From Chitinophaga pinensis (GTDB lineage: Bacteria > Bacteroidota > Bacteroidia > UKL13-3): a stretch of 5,475 nt of DNA. The notes under the pieces were generated by a model. It worked only from the letters and a program-made list of their open reading frames with translations, was not told the DNA's origin and searched no databases. Of this stretch, positions 1-5,034 are shown piece after piece. The stretch's first letter is position 1. The number at the start of each line of letters is the position of its first letter. The translations under genes and the position numbers were made by a program. The stretch lies in assembly GCA_945876985.1 (NCBI GenBank), contig CAMCQX010000130.1, positions 1-5,475 on the forward strand, in the 5' to 3' direction.

Positions 1-1427
1 CCGCTAAACGCTCCTTTTTCAGTTGTATTGACGGTAAATAAATTCTTTCCTTCATTATTGGTTAAAGCCACCAACGATTTGCTAATTGGCGCATTGGTTT
101 CACGTTCCAATACTTTTCCTTTTACCAAAAACACAAACGGTTTTATTGAAATGCTATAAATATCATCATCGCCCAAACCATCCATTCTGTTGGATGTAAA
201 AAATGCAATTGGCATATTAGGTTTTTGCACATTAGCAGGCAAATAAGCAATTCCAAAATCATCGCCACCGCTGTTAATTGGCGACTGTAAATTTTGAGGA
301 ACTTTATACGTATTAGCTGAATCTTGTGTTTTAAAAATATCTAATCCGCCCAAACCAATTTTTCCTTTGGTGGAATAAAAAAGTTCATTGTTTTCATTAA
401 TAAACGGGAACATGTCATCGTCAAAAGTATTCACCATATTTCCCAAATTTTTGGGTGTTTGCCACACCGCTTTTACTTCATCAAACTGACTTGCATAAAT
501 ATCTTTTTCGCCAAAACCACCAGCCATGTCACTGCTAAAAAACAACTTTTTACCATCAGCACTTAAACTCGGTTGACCACAGCTAAAACTATCGGAATTA
601 AATGGCAATAAACTAGGTTCGCCCCACAAATTATTTTGCTTATAACTTACATATATTTTGCAGTTAATGCCTTTGCCATCTGTGCCATTACATTGTGTAA
701 AATATAGGATGTTTTGAGTTAAATCTAAGCAAGCTGTTCCATCGTTATAAACACTATTAACTTTGCCTTGTAAATTGTTTGGTTTGCCATAACCTGAAGT
801 ATAATCAGCTTCAAAAATATCACACATTTTTTGGCCTGTCCATTCAAAAACCAAACTTCCGGTGCTTTCTTTCCTGCTCGATGTCCAAAATACTTTTCCA
901 TTGCTATAAAAAGGCGAAAAATCACTAAATTCTGTGTTCCATTCTTTTACATTATTAATGGTAAATTTTTGCGGATTTGCTTTCCATTGCTGCGCAATAT
1001 TGCATGATTGTAAAGCTAATTTTCCTTTTTTATCTTCTGGCATTTCAAACAAATAATCACCAAATGTGCGGCTTGCTTCATCGTACTTTTCAAAATATTT
1101 TAGCAAATTTCCATAACTATAAAGTATCACAGGATCTGGGTATTTAGCGTTAATTACTTCTTCATACCACTTAAAAGCTTGCAAATAATTATTTCCTAAT
1201 CGGTAGCTTTCAGCAATGTAAAAAAGCACTTTTTGTTTTTGCTCAGGATCTTTTATTTTAGGATAAACTTTTTTGTACAAACCCACTGCGGTGTTGTATT
1301 TCTTACCATTATAAGCACTATTAGCTCTGTCTAATTCAAACTGATAAGAAGGTTGGTTTTGCTGCGCAAATAATTTTTGCGAAAGCAAAACAATTAATAA
1401 AACGGAAACTATTAAGCGTATTTTCAT
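1..1427 (-). CDS. PorE-like TPR / beta-propeller envelope protein (C-terminus outside window)
   Basis: My translation gives 475 residues from the ATG at 1427, running off the left edge. Residues 1-21 look like a type I signal peptide (hydrophobic core, then LFA before QQN); there is no lipobox cysteine. Residues about 25-150 are helical with TPR-like spacing (SAYNGKKYNTAVGLYKKV, YLQAFKWYEEVI, KYDEASRTFGDYL). Residues about 165-427 hold five PD40/WD40-like blades, seen as the repeated pattern SPxxSxxGKxxFxSSR / GxGxxDIY, for example near 170-185, 233-247, 284-313, 339-367 and 389-425. From about 432 (FLVKGKVLERETNAPIS) a carboxypeptidase-regulatory-like beta domain begins. This domain order matches PorE of the Bacteroidota type IX secretion system, which ends in a peptidoglycan-binding OmpA domain; here that domain would lie beyond the window. 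PorE itself is a lipoprotein, so this could be a paralogous OmpA-family protein. Architecture is confident; a T9SS role is inference. Confidence 0.85.
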   Translation of the reverse strand, partial: MKIRLIVSVLLIVLLSQKLFAQQNQPSYQFELDRANSAYNGKKYNTAVGLYKKVYPKIKDPEQKQKVLFYIAESYRLGNNYLQAFKWYEEVINAKYPDPVILYSYGNLLKYFEKYDEASRTFGDYLFEMPEDKKGKLALQSCNIAQQWKANPQKFTINNVKEWNTEFSDFSPFYSNGKVFWTSSRKESTGSLVFEWTGQKMCDIFEADYTSGYGKPNNLQGKVNSVYNDGTACLDLTQNILYFTQCNGTDGKGINCKIYVSYKQNNLWGEPSLLPFNSDSFSCGQPSLSADGKKLFFSSDMAGGFGEKDIYASQFDEVKAVWQTPKNLGNMVNTFDDDMFPFINENNELFYSTKGKIGLGGLDIFKTQDSANTYKVPQNLQSPINSGGDDFGIAYLPANVQKPNMPIAFFTSNRMDGLGDDDIYSISIKPFVFLVKGKVLERETNAPISKSLVALTNNEGKNLFTVNTTEKGAFS

Positions 1428-1453
1428 GGCAGAGTTTATTATAAAAGCTTCAT

Positions 1454-1484
1454 CAAATATATGGTGTAATCAGCCGCTTTGCAA
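1454..1484 (-). promoter_or_regulatory. Bacteroidota-type promoter for the PorE-like gene
   Basis: On the minus strand a -33 TTG (1482-1484) is followed after 20 bases by TATATTTG (1454-1461), an exact match to the -7 consensus TAnnTTTG. The -7 box ends 26 bases before the ATG at 1427, predicting a leader of about 20 bases. A small inverted repeat (GCAATA/TATTGC, 1481-1497) overlaps the -33 element. Motif match only. Confidence 0.6.
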
Positions 1485-1530
1485 TAGTAATTATTGCTAC
1501 AATAAAAATTTTACTATAGTCCGTTGCATA

Positions 1531-2127
1531 TTATTGCTTCCAGTCTATGCAAACTATAATTTCATTTCTTCTTCCAATAATTTGAAAAGGTGGGTTATAT
1601 GCTAAAAACCGATAATTCCCATGACTCAAAATACCATTTTCTAAAAGTAATTTTTGAAGCTTTTCGGAATAGTTTTTTATATCTTCATCAGAGGCATAAC
1701 CACCAAATTTAATAACTGCTACATACTCTTCCGGAATTTTTTTTACCTCTACACTTGCATTATTGGGCTTAGGTAAATTCTCAACTGAATAATTAGCTGG
1801 CATAACAAAACTCATGCTTGAATTACTGTCATTAATATCCATTCTAACCGGAGCCGTCATTGCTATTTTAGTTTCTTTATCGTTACCGCCAAATATATAT
1901 CCTGCTAACTTGTTAAAACCAGGACTAGCGAGCTCTTTGTAGGTTTTTGCCTTGGAATAAACAGTGGCCAAAACCGCTGAAGGATAAAAACGAATTTCAA
2001 ATGCTGGATACTTTTTTACTACTGTGAATTTTTGTTCTTCCACTTGTTGGTTTGTAATGTATCTAAATGCTTGAGAAAGCAATACTAAAACCAATAATAC
2101 CGATAGTGTAATGATTGTTGTTTTCAT
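1531..2127 (-). CDS. SOUL family heme-binding-like protein
   Basis: A 198-residue protein whose family hallmarks appear in order: KYPAFEIRFYPSAVLATV (40-56), GFNKLAGYIFGGNDKETKIAMTAPV (70-94, the most conserved block), MSFVMPANY (105-113), VAVIKFGGYASDEDI (136-150) and YNPPFQIIGRRNEI (177-190). Residues 4-20 form one hydrophobic segment, so the protein is probably membrane-anchored or exported with the SOUL domain outside the cytoplasm; no lipobox is present. SOUL/HEBP proteins bind heme or tetrapyrroles in eukaryotes, but the biochemical role of bacterial members is poorly defined and heme binding here is not shown by sequence. Length fits a single SOUL domain plus anchor. It starts 44 bases after the yidD stop with no TAnnTTTG box in the gap, so it is probably the last gene of the rnpA-yidD transcript. 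No obvious intrinsic terminator follows. Confidence 0.93.
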   Translation of the reverse strand: MKTTIITLSVLLVLVLLSQAFRYITNQQVEEQKFTVVKKYPAFEIRFYPSAVLATVYSKAKTYKELASPGFNKLAGYIFGGNDKETKIAMTAPVRMDINDSNSSMSFVMPANYSVENLPKPNNASVEVKKIPEEYVAVIKFGGYASDEDIKNYSEKLQKLLLENGILSHGNYRFLAYNPPFQIIGRRNEIIVCIDWKQ

Positions 2128-2171
2128 GTTTTTTGTATTAAATAATTTCTATAAAATAAACACTTTTAAAA

Positions 2172-2393
2172 TTAAGGAACAGGATCAAAACCGCTTCCAC
2201 CCCATGGATGGCAAGAACCAATTCGTTTAATAGCCAAATAAGTTCCTTTAAAAACTCCATGTTTCGTAATTGCATCTATTGCATATTGGCTACAAGTGGG
2301 ATTATACCTACATGCATTGGGCAAATAAGGTGAAACCAGGTGTTGGTAGCCTTTAATTAATAGGAGAAACGGAAATTGAATGATCTTTTTCAA
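2172..2393 (-). CDS. yidD: YidD membrane protein insertion efficiency factor
   Basis: A 73-residue protein with the compact YidD pattern: an amphipathic N-terminus ([21 protein letters not shown]), the cysteine motif [15 protein letters not shown] (28-42), then [20 protein letters not shown] (45-64) and the terminal GGSGFDPVP. The three conserved cysteines are C28, C34 and C61. YidD is a small inner-membrane-associated protein that helps YidC/Sec insert membrane proteins. The start is TTG at 2391-2393. An in-frame TAG lies four codons upstream and no ATG or GTG gives a full-length product, so TTG is the only good choice. The gene overlaps the 3' end of rnpA by 41 bases in another frame, and no Shine-Dalgarno sequence is visible. 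Both points suggest translation coupled to rnpA. Family assignment is secure; the start is inferred. Confidence 0.95.
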   Translation of the reverse strand: MKKIIQFPFLLLIKGYQHLVSPYLPNACRYNPTCSQYAIDAITKHGVFKGTYLAIKRIGSCHPWGGSGFDPVP

Positions 2394-2766
2394 GGTGGAG
2401 CGCTATTAAATTAATCACTTTTTGCAATGAATTTTCTGCCTGTTTATAATCTAAATCTGTTTTACCAATATAAGCAATTGAAATGGCAATTTGTTTGCTT
2501 TGCAATGCAGTATTATTCAATAATAAATGCTTATTTAACCGATAAATTTCTCTGATTTGGCGTTTAATTCTATTTCTATCTACGGCTTTTTTAAAATTTC
2601 GTTTTGGAACAGTAATTAAAACCTGGCAATTGGATTGCTGTTTAGCAACAAAAACCATAGAAATTTTAAATGGAAAGATTAAAACACTGTAATTCCCTTT
2701 GGAATAAAGTGCCTCTATTGTTTTTAATGATACAACTTTTTCTTGTTTGGGAAAACTATACTTCAT
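2353..2766 (-). CDS. rnpA: Ribonuclease P protein component
   Basis: A 137-residue basic protein of usual length for the family. The RNR signature is clear: [21 protein letters not shown] at residues 53-73, including R64-N65-R66, K68-R69 and R72-E73, preceded by the central strand (MVFVAKQ, CQVLITV). With the RNase P RNA it removes 5' leaders from tRNA precursors; the protein binds the pre-tRNA leader and stabilises the RNA. The N-terminus ([24 protein letters not shown]) fits the usual KxxRLKxxxxFxxxxxxG start region, which supports the ATG at 2764-2766. It lies 147 bases after rpmH, beyond a strong terminator, and overlaps yidD at its 3' end. Within that gap I see no good TAnnTTTG box (only AGTCTTTG just before the ATG), so expression may depend on read-through from rpmH. 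Confidence 0.96.
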   Translation of the reverse strand: MKYSFPKQEKVVSLKTIEALYSKGNYSVLIFPFKISMVFVAKQQSNCQVLITVPKRNFKKAVDRNRIKRQIREIYRLNKHLLLNNTALQSKQIAISIAYIGKTDLDYKQAENSLQKVINLIALHLEKDHSISVSPIN

Positions 2767-2802
2767 CGTAAAACAAAGACTGTTTAAGTGATATTTACAT
2801 TG

Positions 2803-2816
2803 GTTTGTTTACAAAC
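2803..2816. repeat. Short perfect inverted repeat upstream of rnpA
   Basis: Arms GTTTGT and ACAAAC flank two bases, 37 bases upstream of the rnpA ATG. It could be a protein-binding palindrome or chance in AT-rich DNA. There is no T-run on the minus strand after it, so it is not a terminator for the rpmH-rnpA direction. Confidence 0.35.
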
Positions 2817-2823
2817 AAAAAAA

Positions 2824-2851
2824 ACACATGTATTAATTAAATACGATGTGT
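2824..2851. repeat. Hyphenated 28-base palindrome between rpmH and rnpA
   Basis: ACACAT (2824-2829) pairs with ATGTGT (2846-2851), and inside lie TAT (2831-2833) with ATA (2841-2843) around the palindrome TTAATTAA (2833-2840). One arm has an extra base (G against CG). It follows the rpmH terminator on the minus strand and may fold at the 5' end of a read-through rnpA transcript, or serve as an operator. Function unknown. Confidence 0.4.
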
Positions 2852-2856
2852 GATAA

Positions 2857-2905
2857 TATAAAAAACAAATCCCGAATTCTAATCCTTTAGAGTAAAACTC
2901 GGGAT
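2857..2905 (-). terminator. Strong intrinsic terminator after rpmH
   Basis: On the minus strand, starting 8 bases past the rpmH stop, ATCCCGAGTTTTA (2905-2893) pairs with TAGAATTCGGGAT (2881-2869): 13 consecutive pairs, two of them G-U, around an 11-base loop. The stem is followed by TTGTTTTTTATATT. This is a standard rho-independent terminator lying between rpmH and rnpA, so it should reduce transcription of the downstream genes. Confidence 0.85.
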
Positions 2906-2913
2906 AAGGCTTT

Positions 2914-3075
2914 CTATTTCTTGTGACGTCTTTCGTCAGAAACTGTTAATTTTTTTCTTCCACGTGCTCTACGAGAAGCAATAACTTTTCTGCCCGAAGC
3001 CGATTCCATTCTTTTACGGAAACCATGTTTGTTTCTTCTTTTTCTTACCGATGGTTGGTATGTACGTTGTGCCAT
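2914..3075 (-). CDS. rpmH: 50S ribosomal protein bL34
   Basis: A 53-residue, highly basic protein. The L34 signature is nearly complete: [20 protein letters not shown] (residues 4-23), then [22 protein letters not shown] (27-48). It sits in the large ribosomal subunit in contact with 23S rRNA. Most L34 proteins end near KKLTVS(D/E); this one adds a short basic tail (RRHKK). The ATG at 3073-3075 is followed by AQRTYQPS, which aligns with the usual MKRT(F/Y)QPS start, so the start is secure. No Shine-Dalgarno precedes it. It heads the rpmH-rnpA-yidD cluster, with its own likely promoter upstream and a strong terminator directly after the stop, as expected for an abundant protein made apart from the rarer RnpA. 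Confidence 0.97.
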   Translation of the reverse strand: MAQRTYQPSVRKRRNKHGFRKRMESASGRKVIASRRARGRKKLTVSDERRHKK

Positions 3076-3096
3076 GAGCTTATTTTTTTAGGACTG

Positions 3097-3104
3097 CGAA
3101 TGTA
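3097..3104 (-). promoter_or_regulatory. Probable -7 box of the rpmH promoter
   Basis: TACATTCG on the minus strand differs at one position from TAnnTTTG and ends 21 bases before the rpmH ATG. The DNA directly upstream is a long A/T tract, with no clear TTG at the -33 position. It is the best promoter candidate in the rpmH upstream region. Confidence 0.42.
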
Positions 3105-3130
3105 CTTTTTTTTATAAAAATAAAAAAAGT
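3104..3130. repeat. A/T-tract inverted repeat in the rpmH promoter
   Basis: ACTTTTTTTTAT (3104-3115) and ATAAAAAAAGT (3120-3130) are inverted copies around four A's, with one arm a base longer. The repeat fills the space between the expected -7 and -33 elements of rpmH. It may bend DNA or act as an UP-like element; it may also be a weak hairpin. Confidence 0.45.
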
Positions 3131-3180
3131 TATTCGCAAATAATTAACTTTTTTTATTCGTTGTAATTCAGAATGTTGTA

Positions 3181-3218
3181 AAATAAAAATGCCATCCGTT
3201 TCGGGATGGCACTTTTTT
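3181..3218 (-). terminator. Intrinsic terminator of the small lipoprotein gene (bidirectional shape)
   Basis: TGCCATCC (3190-3197) pairs perfectly with GGATGGCA (3204-3211) around a 6-base loop. On the minus strand the stem is followed by TTTTTATTT and on the plus strand by CTTTTTT, so it could stop polymerase from either side. It lies 37 bases after the lipoprotein stop codon and insulates that gene from rpmH. Confidence 0.88.
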
Positions 3219-3248
3219 AAATTTGATTTCTGTTAAAAAGAAAAGAAA

Positions 3249-3464
3249 TTAGTGTGCAGCTTCAACAGCAACAGTTGTGTCAACAGCAGTTGTGTCCATC
3301 ATTTGTGCTTCAGTAGCAGCTAATGAATCAGCAACTTGTTGTGCAGCTGTGATTGAATCTTGCATTTTTTGTGCATCTAATTTTGCTTTTTCTTCAGCAG
3401 AAGGACCACAAGCTACGATAGCTAACATAGCAGAAGCGGCAACGATTGATAATACTTTTTTCAT
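3249..3464 (-). CDS. Small Ala/Asp/Thr-rich lipoprotein, function unknown
   Basis: A 71-residue protein. Residues 1-18 are a lipoprotein signal peptide (KK, then VLSIVAASAMLAIVA) with lipobox IVA-C at C19. The mature part is about 53 residues: acidic/helical from 22 to about 55 (AEEKAKLDAQKMQDSITAAQQ), then a low-complexity tail DTTAVDTTVAVEAA. It should be lipid-anchored in the envelope; EE at positions +5/+6 after the cysteine loosely resembles the acidic surface-export signals of Bacteroidota lipoproteins, but this is not an exact match. No enzyme motif is present. The helix could form a short coiled coil in the manner of a Lpp-like spacer, which is speculation. The gene has its own consensus promoter and perfect terminator, so it is a monocistronic unit and may be highly expressed. 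I do not recognise a named family. Confidence 0.88.
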   Translation of the reverse strand: MKKVLSIVAASAMLAIVACGPSAEEKAKLDAQKMQDSITAAQQVADSLAATEAQMMDTTAVDTTVAVEAAH

Positions 3465-3506
3465 TTTGTTTGATTTGTTTAATTAATTAAATTTCTAATT
3501 CGATGG

Positions 3507-3537
3507 CAAATATATGACTAATTTGTTAATAACAAAA
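3507..3537 (-). promoter_or_regulatory. Consensus promoter of the small lipoprotein gene
   Basis: On the minus strand -33 TTTTG (3537-3533), an 18-base spacer, then -7 TATATTTG (3514-3507), both exact Bacteroidota consensus. The -7 box is followed by CC and ends 42 bases before the ATG, giving an A-rich leader of about 35 bases without a Shine-Dalgarno. The promoter begins directly after the der stop codon. Confidence 0.72.
3522..3536. repeat. 15-base palindrome inside the lipoprotein promoter
   Basis: TTTGTTA and TAACAAA are perfect inverted arms around one base. It covers the -33 box and most of the -33/-7 spacer, a place where a repressor would block polymerase. No U-run follows it on the minus strand, so it is a poor terminator for der. 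Confidence 0.4.
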
Positions 3538-3542
3538 TTTTT

Positions 3543-4856
3543 TTATTTATTTCTCATATAAATTATAATTGGCACGCCTACAAAATCAAATTCATCTCTG
3601 ATTTTATTTTCCAAATAACGTTTGTAAGAGTCTGTAACATATTGTGGGTGGTTACAAAAAAATGCAAATCTTGGACTTCTACCTGGCAATTGCGTGGCAT
3701 ATTTTATTTTTACAAACTTACCTTTTACACTTGGTGGCGGATAAGTTTCAATTTTTTCAAGAATATAATCGTTGAATTTACTGGTAGAGATTTTACGTTT
3801 TCTATTATCATACACGTGTAAAGCTTCTTCTATTGCTTTAAATATACGTTGTTTGGTGGTAGCCGATGTAAATACAATTGGCACATCATCAAATGGCTTT
3901 AGTTTTTCGCGAATGGTTTTTTCAAATTCTAACGAGGTTTTATGGTCTTTTTCTATTAAATCCCATTTATTTACCAAAATAACTAAGCCTTTATTGTTTT
4001 TTACAGCTAACGAAACCAAGTTCATGTCTTGATTATCTAATCCAACTGTTGCATCAATTACCAAAACTACTACGTCACAATCTTCTAAAGCTTTGATACT
4101 GCGCATTACAGAATAAAATTCTAAATCTTCTGTTACGCGGTTTTTTCTGCGAATTCCTGCGGTATCAACCAACACAAATTCTTTATCAAATAATTTATAA
4201 TGTGAGTTGATCGCATCGCGTGTTGTTCCAGCAACATCGGTTACAATGTTTCTTTCTTGACCAAGCAATGCATTGATTAAACTTGATTTTCCAACATTTG
4301 GTCTGCCAACAATGGCAATTTTTGGTAATTCCACTTCATCAGCATCAATATCTTGATCTTCAAAAGTTAAATGTTTCATGGCCTCATCCAGCAAATCGCC
4401 AGTTCCCGAACCACTTGCCGATGAAATATTATAAATATTATCGAAACCTAATGCCCAAAACTCATGCGCATCTAGCTGACGGTTTGAATTATCAACTTTA
4501 TTTACTACCAATAAAACTGGTTTTTTGCTTTTGCGAAGCATCAACGATAACTCGGTATCCAAATCGGTAATTCCTACTGATACATCTACCATAAACATTA
4601 GCACATCCGATTCTTGAATGGCTATTTTTACTTGATTTCTAATTGCTGCTTCAAAAATATCGGCACTGTTTGGAACGTATCCTCCAGTATCAATTACGTT
4701 GTATTCCTTGTCAAGCCACTCGGCTTTTCCGTAATGTCTATCACGTGTTACTCCACTAAAATCGTCAACTATAGCGTGTTTATTGCCTGTTAAACGATTA
4801 AAGAGTGTTGATTTGCCAACATTTGGCCTTCCTACTATTGCTACTATATTTCCCAT
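3543..4856 (-). CDS. der: GTPase Der (EngA), ribosome assembly
   Basis: A 437-residue protein of full family length with two tandem GTPase domains and a C-terminal KH-like domain. Domain 1: G1 GRPNVGKS (9-16), G2 GVTRD (35-39), G3 DTGG (56-59), G4 NKVD (119-122), G5 near SSAS (145-148). After an acidic linker (about 165-177), domain 2: G1 GRPNVGKS (184-191), GTTRD (210-214), DTAG (231-234), NKWD (296-299), SAT (331-333). The KH-like domain (about 350-437) carries KYATQLPGRSPRFAFFCNHP (385-404). All motifs are intact, so both sites should bind GTP. Der is an essential factor for late 50S subunit maturation. It diverges from prfB across 178 bases. A TACATTTG box ends 8 bases before its ATG, predicting a very short leader. 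No clear terminator follows, so some read-through into the lipoprotein gene is possible. Confidence 0.98.
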   Translation of the reverse strand: MGNIVAIVGRPNVGKSTLFNRLTGNKHAIVDDFSGVTRDRHYGKAEWLDKEYNVIDTGGYVPNSADIFEAAIRNQVKIAIQESDVLMFMVDVSVGITDLDTELSLMLRKSKKPVLLVVNKVDNSNRQLDAHEFWALGFDNIYNISSASGSGTGDLLDEAMKHLTFEDQDIDADEVELPKIAIVGRPNVGKSSLINALLGQERNIVTDVAGTTRDAINSHYKLFDKEFVLVDTAGIRRKNRVTEDLEFYSVMRSIKALEDCDVVVLVIDATVGLDNQDMNLVSLAVKNNKGLVILVNKWDLIEKDHKTSLEFEKTIREKLKPFDDVPIVFTSATTKQRIFKAIEEALHVYDNRKRKISTSKFNDYILEKIETYPPPSVKGKFVKIKYATQLPGRSPRFAFFCNHPQYVTDSYKRYLENKIRDEFDFVGVPIIIYMRNK

Positions 4857-4864
4857 TAAAGCGG

Positions 4865-4872
4865 CAAATGTA
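4865..4872 (-). promoter_or_regulatory. -7 box of the der promoter, very close to the ATG
   Basis: TACATTTG on the minus strand matches TAnnTTTG exactly and is followed by CC, as in the lipoprotein promoter. Only 8 bases (CCGCTTTA) separate it from the der ATG, so transcription should begin within a few bases of the start codon. No clear TTG lies at the -33 position. Confidence 0.5.
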
Positions 4873-4995
4873 GGTTATTTTTAGTGTTTTGGTTAAAAAA
4901 TGTTGATAAGTGGGGTTGAATTAAAACATTACATGGTTAGAAAATTGAAAAAATTACCTTTTAAAAGCTATTAGATATTTAATAAATCTCTGGCT

Positions 4996-5010
4996 TCTGT
5001 GAAATCTGTG
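4996..5010. repeat. Direct repeat TCTGTG x2 before prfB
   Basis: TCTGTG AAA TCTGTG, followed by GCTAAAA, lies in the -40 to -25 region of the presumed prfB promoter. It resembles the doubled TCGTGAATTCGTGG-type intergenic motifs I recall from Bacteroidota genomes, but that comparison is from memory. It may be a dispersed repeat or a doubled protein-binding site. Confidence 0.4.
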
Positions 5011-5020
5011 GCTAAAAACT

Positions 5021-5028
5021 TATTTTTG
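5021..5028 (+). promoter_or_regulatory. -7 box of the prfB promoter, directly before the ATG
   Basis: TATTTTTG matches TAnnTTTG exactly and is followed by CC. Only 6 bases (CCAATT) lie between it and the ATG, so the predicted transcript would be leaderless or nearly so. The -33 region is weak (the TTCTG near 4995 is the nearest candidate). An upstream promoter cannot be excluded. Confidence 0.45.
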
Positions 5029-5034
5029 CCAATT

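Noticed and set aside
1481..1519. Small hairpins GCAATA/TATTGC and TTATTG/CAATAA, plus palindrome ACTATAGT, after the SOUL gene
   Set aside because: The stems are short and AT-rich, and no T-run follows on the minus strand. I do not call a terminator; the first one overlaps the -33 box of the next promoter and is mentioned there.
3277..3486. Plus-strand open frame of 69 codons opposite the lipoprotein gene
   Set aside because: It mirrors the Ala/Thr-rich codons of the minus-strand gene, which carries a clear lipobox, promoter and terminator. The antisense frame has no promoter box and no recognisable protein features.
3522..3541. Terminator for der from the TTTGTTA/TAACAAA palindrome
   Set aside because: On the minus strand, where der is transcribed, no U-run follows and the stem has only A-T pairs apart from one G-C. 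The plus strand has a T-run, but no gene there needs a terminator.
4283..4570. Plus-strand open frame inside der
   Set aside because: der is intact on the other strand with all GTPase motifs. The antisense translation is low in recognisable structure and is best explained as a shadow.
4972..5034. Upstream GTG, CTG or TTG starts for prfB between the in-frame TAG and the ATG
   Set aside because: They would add residues not typical of the RF2 N-terminus, and they lie upstream of or within the likely -7 box.
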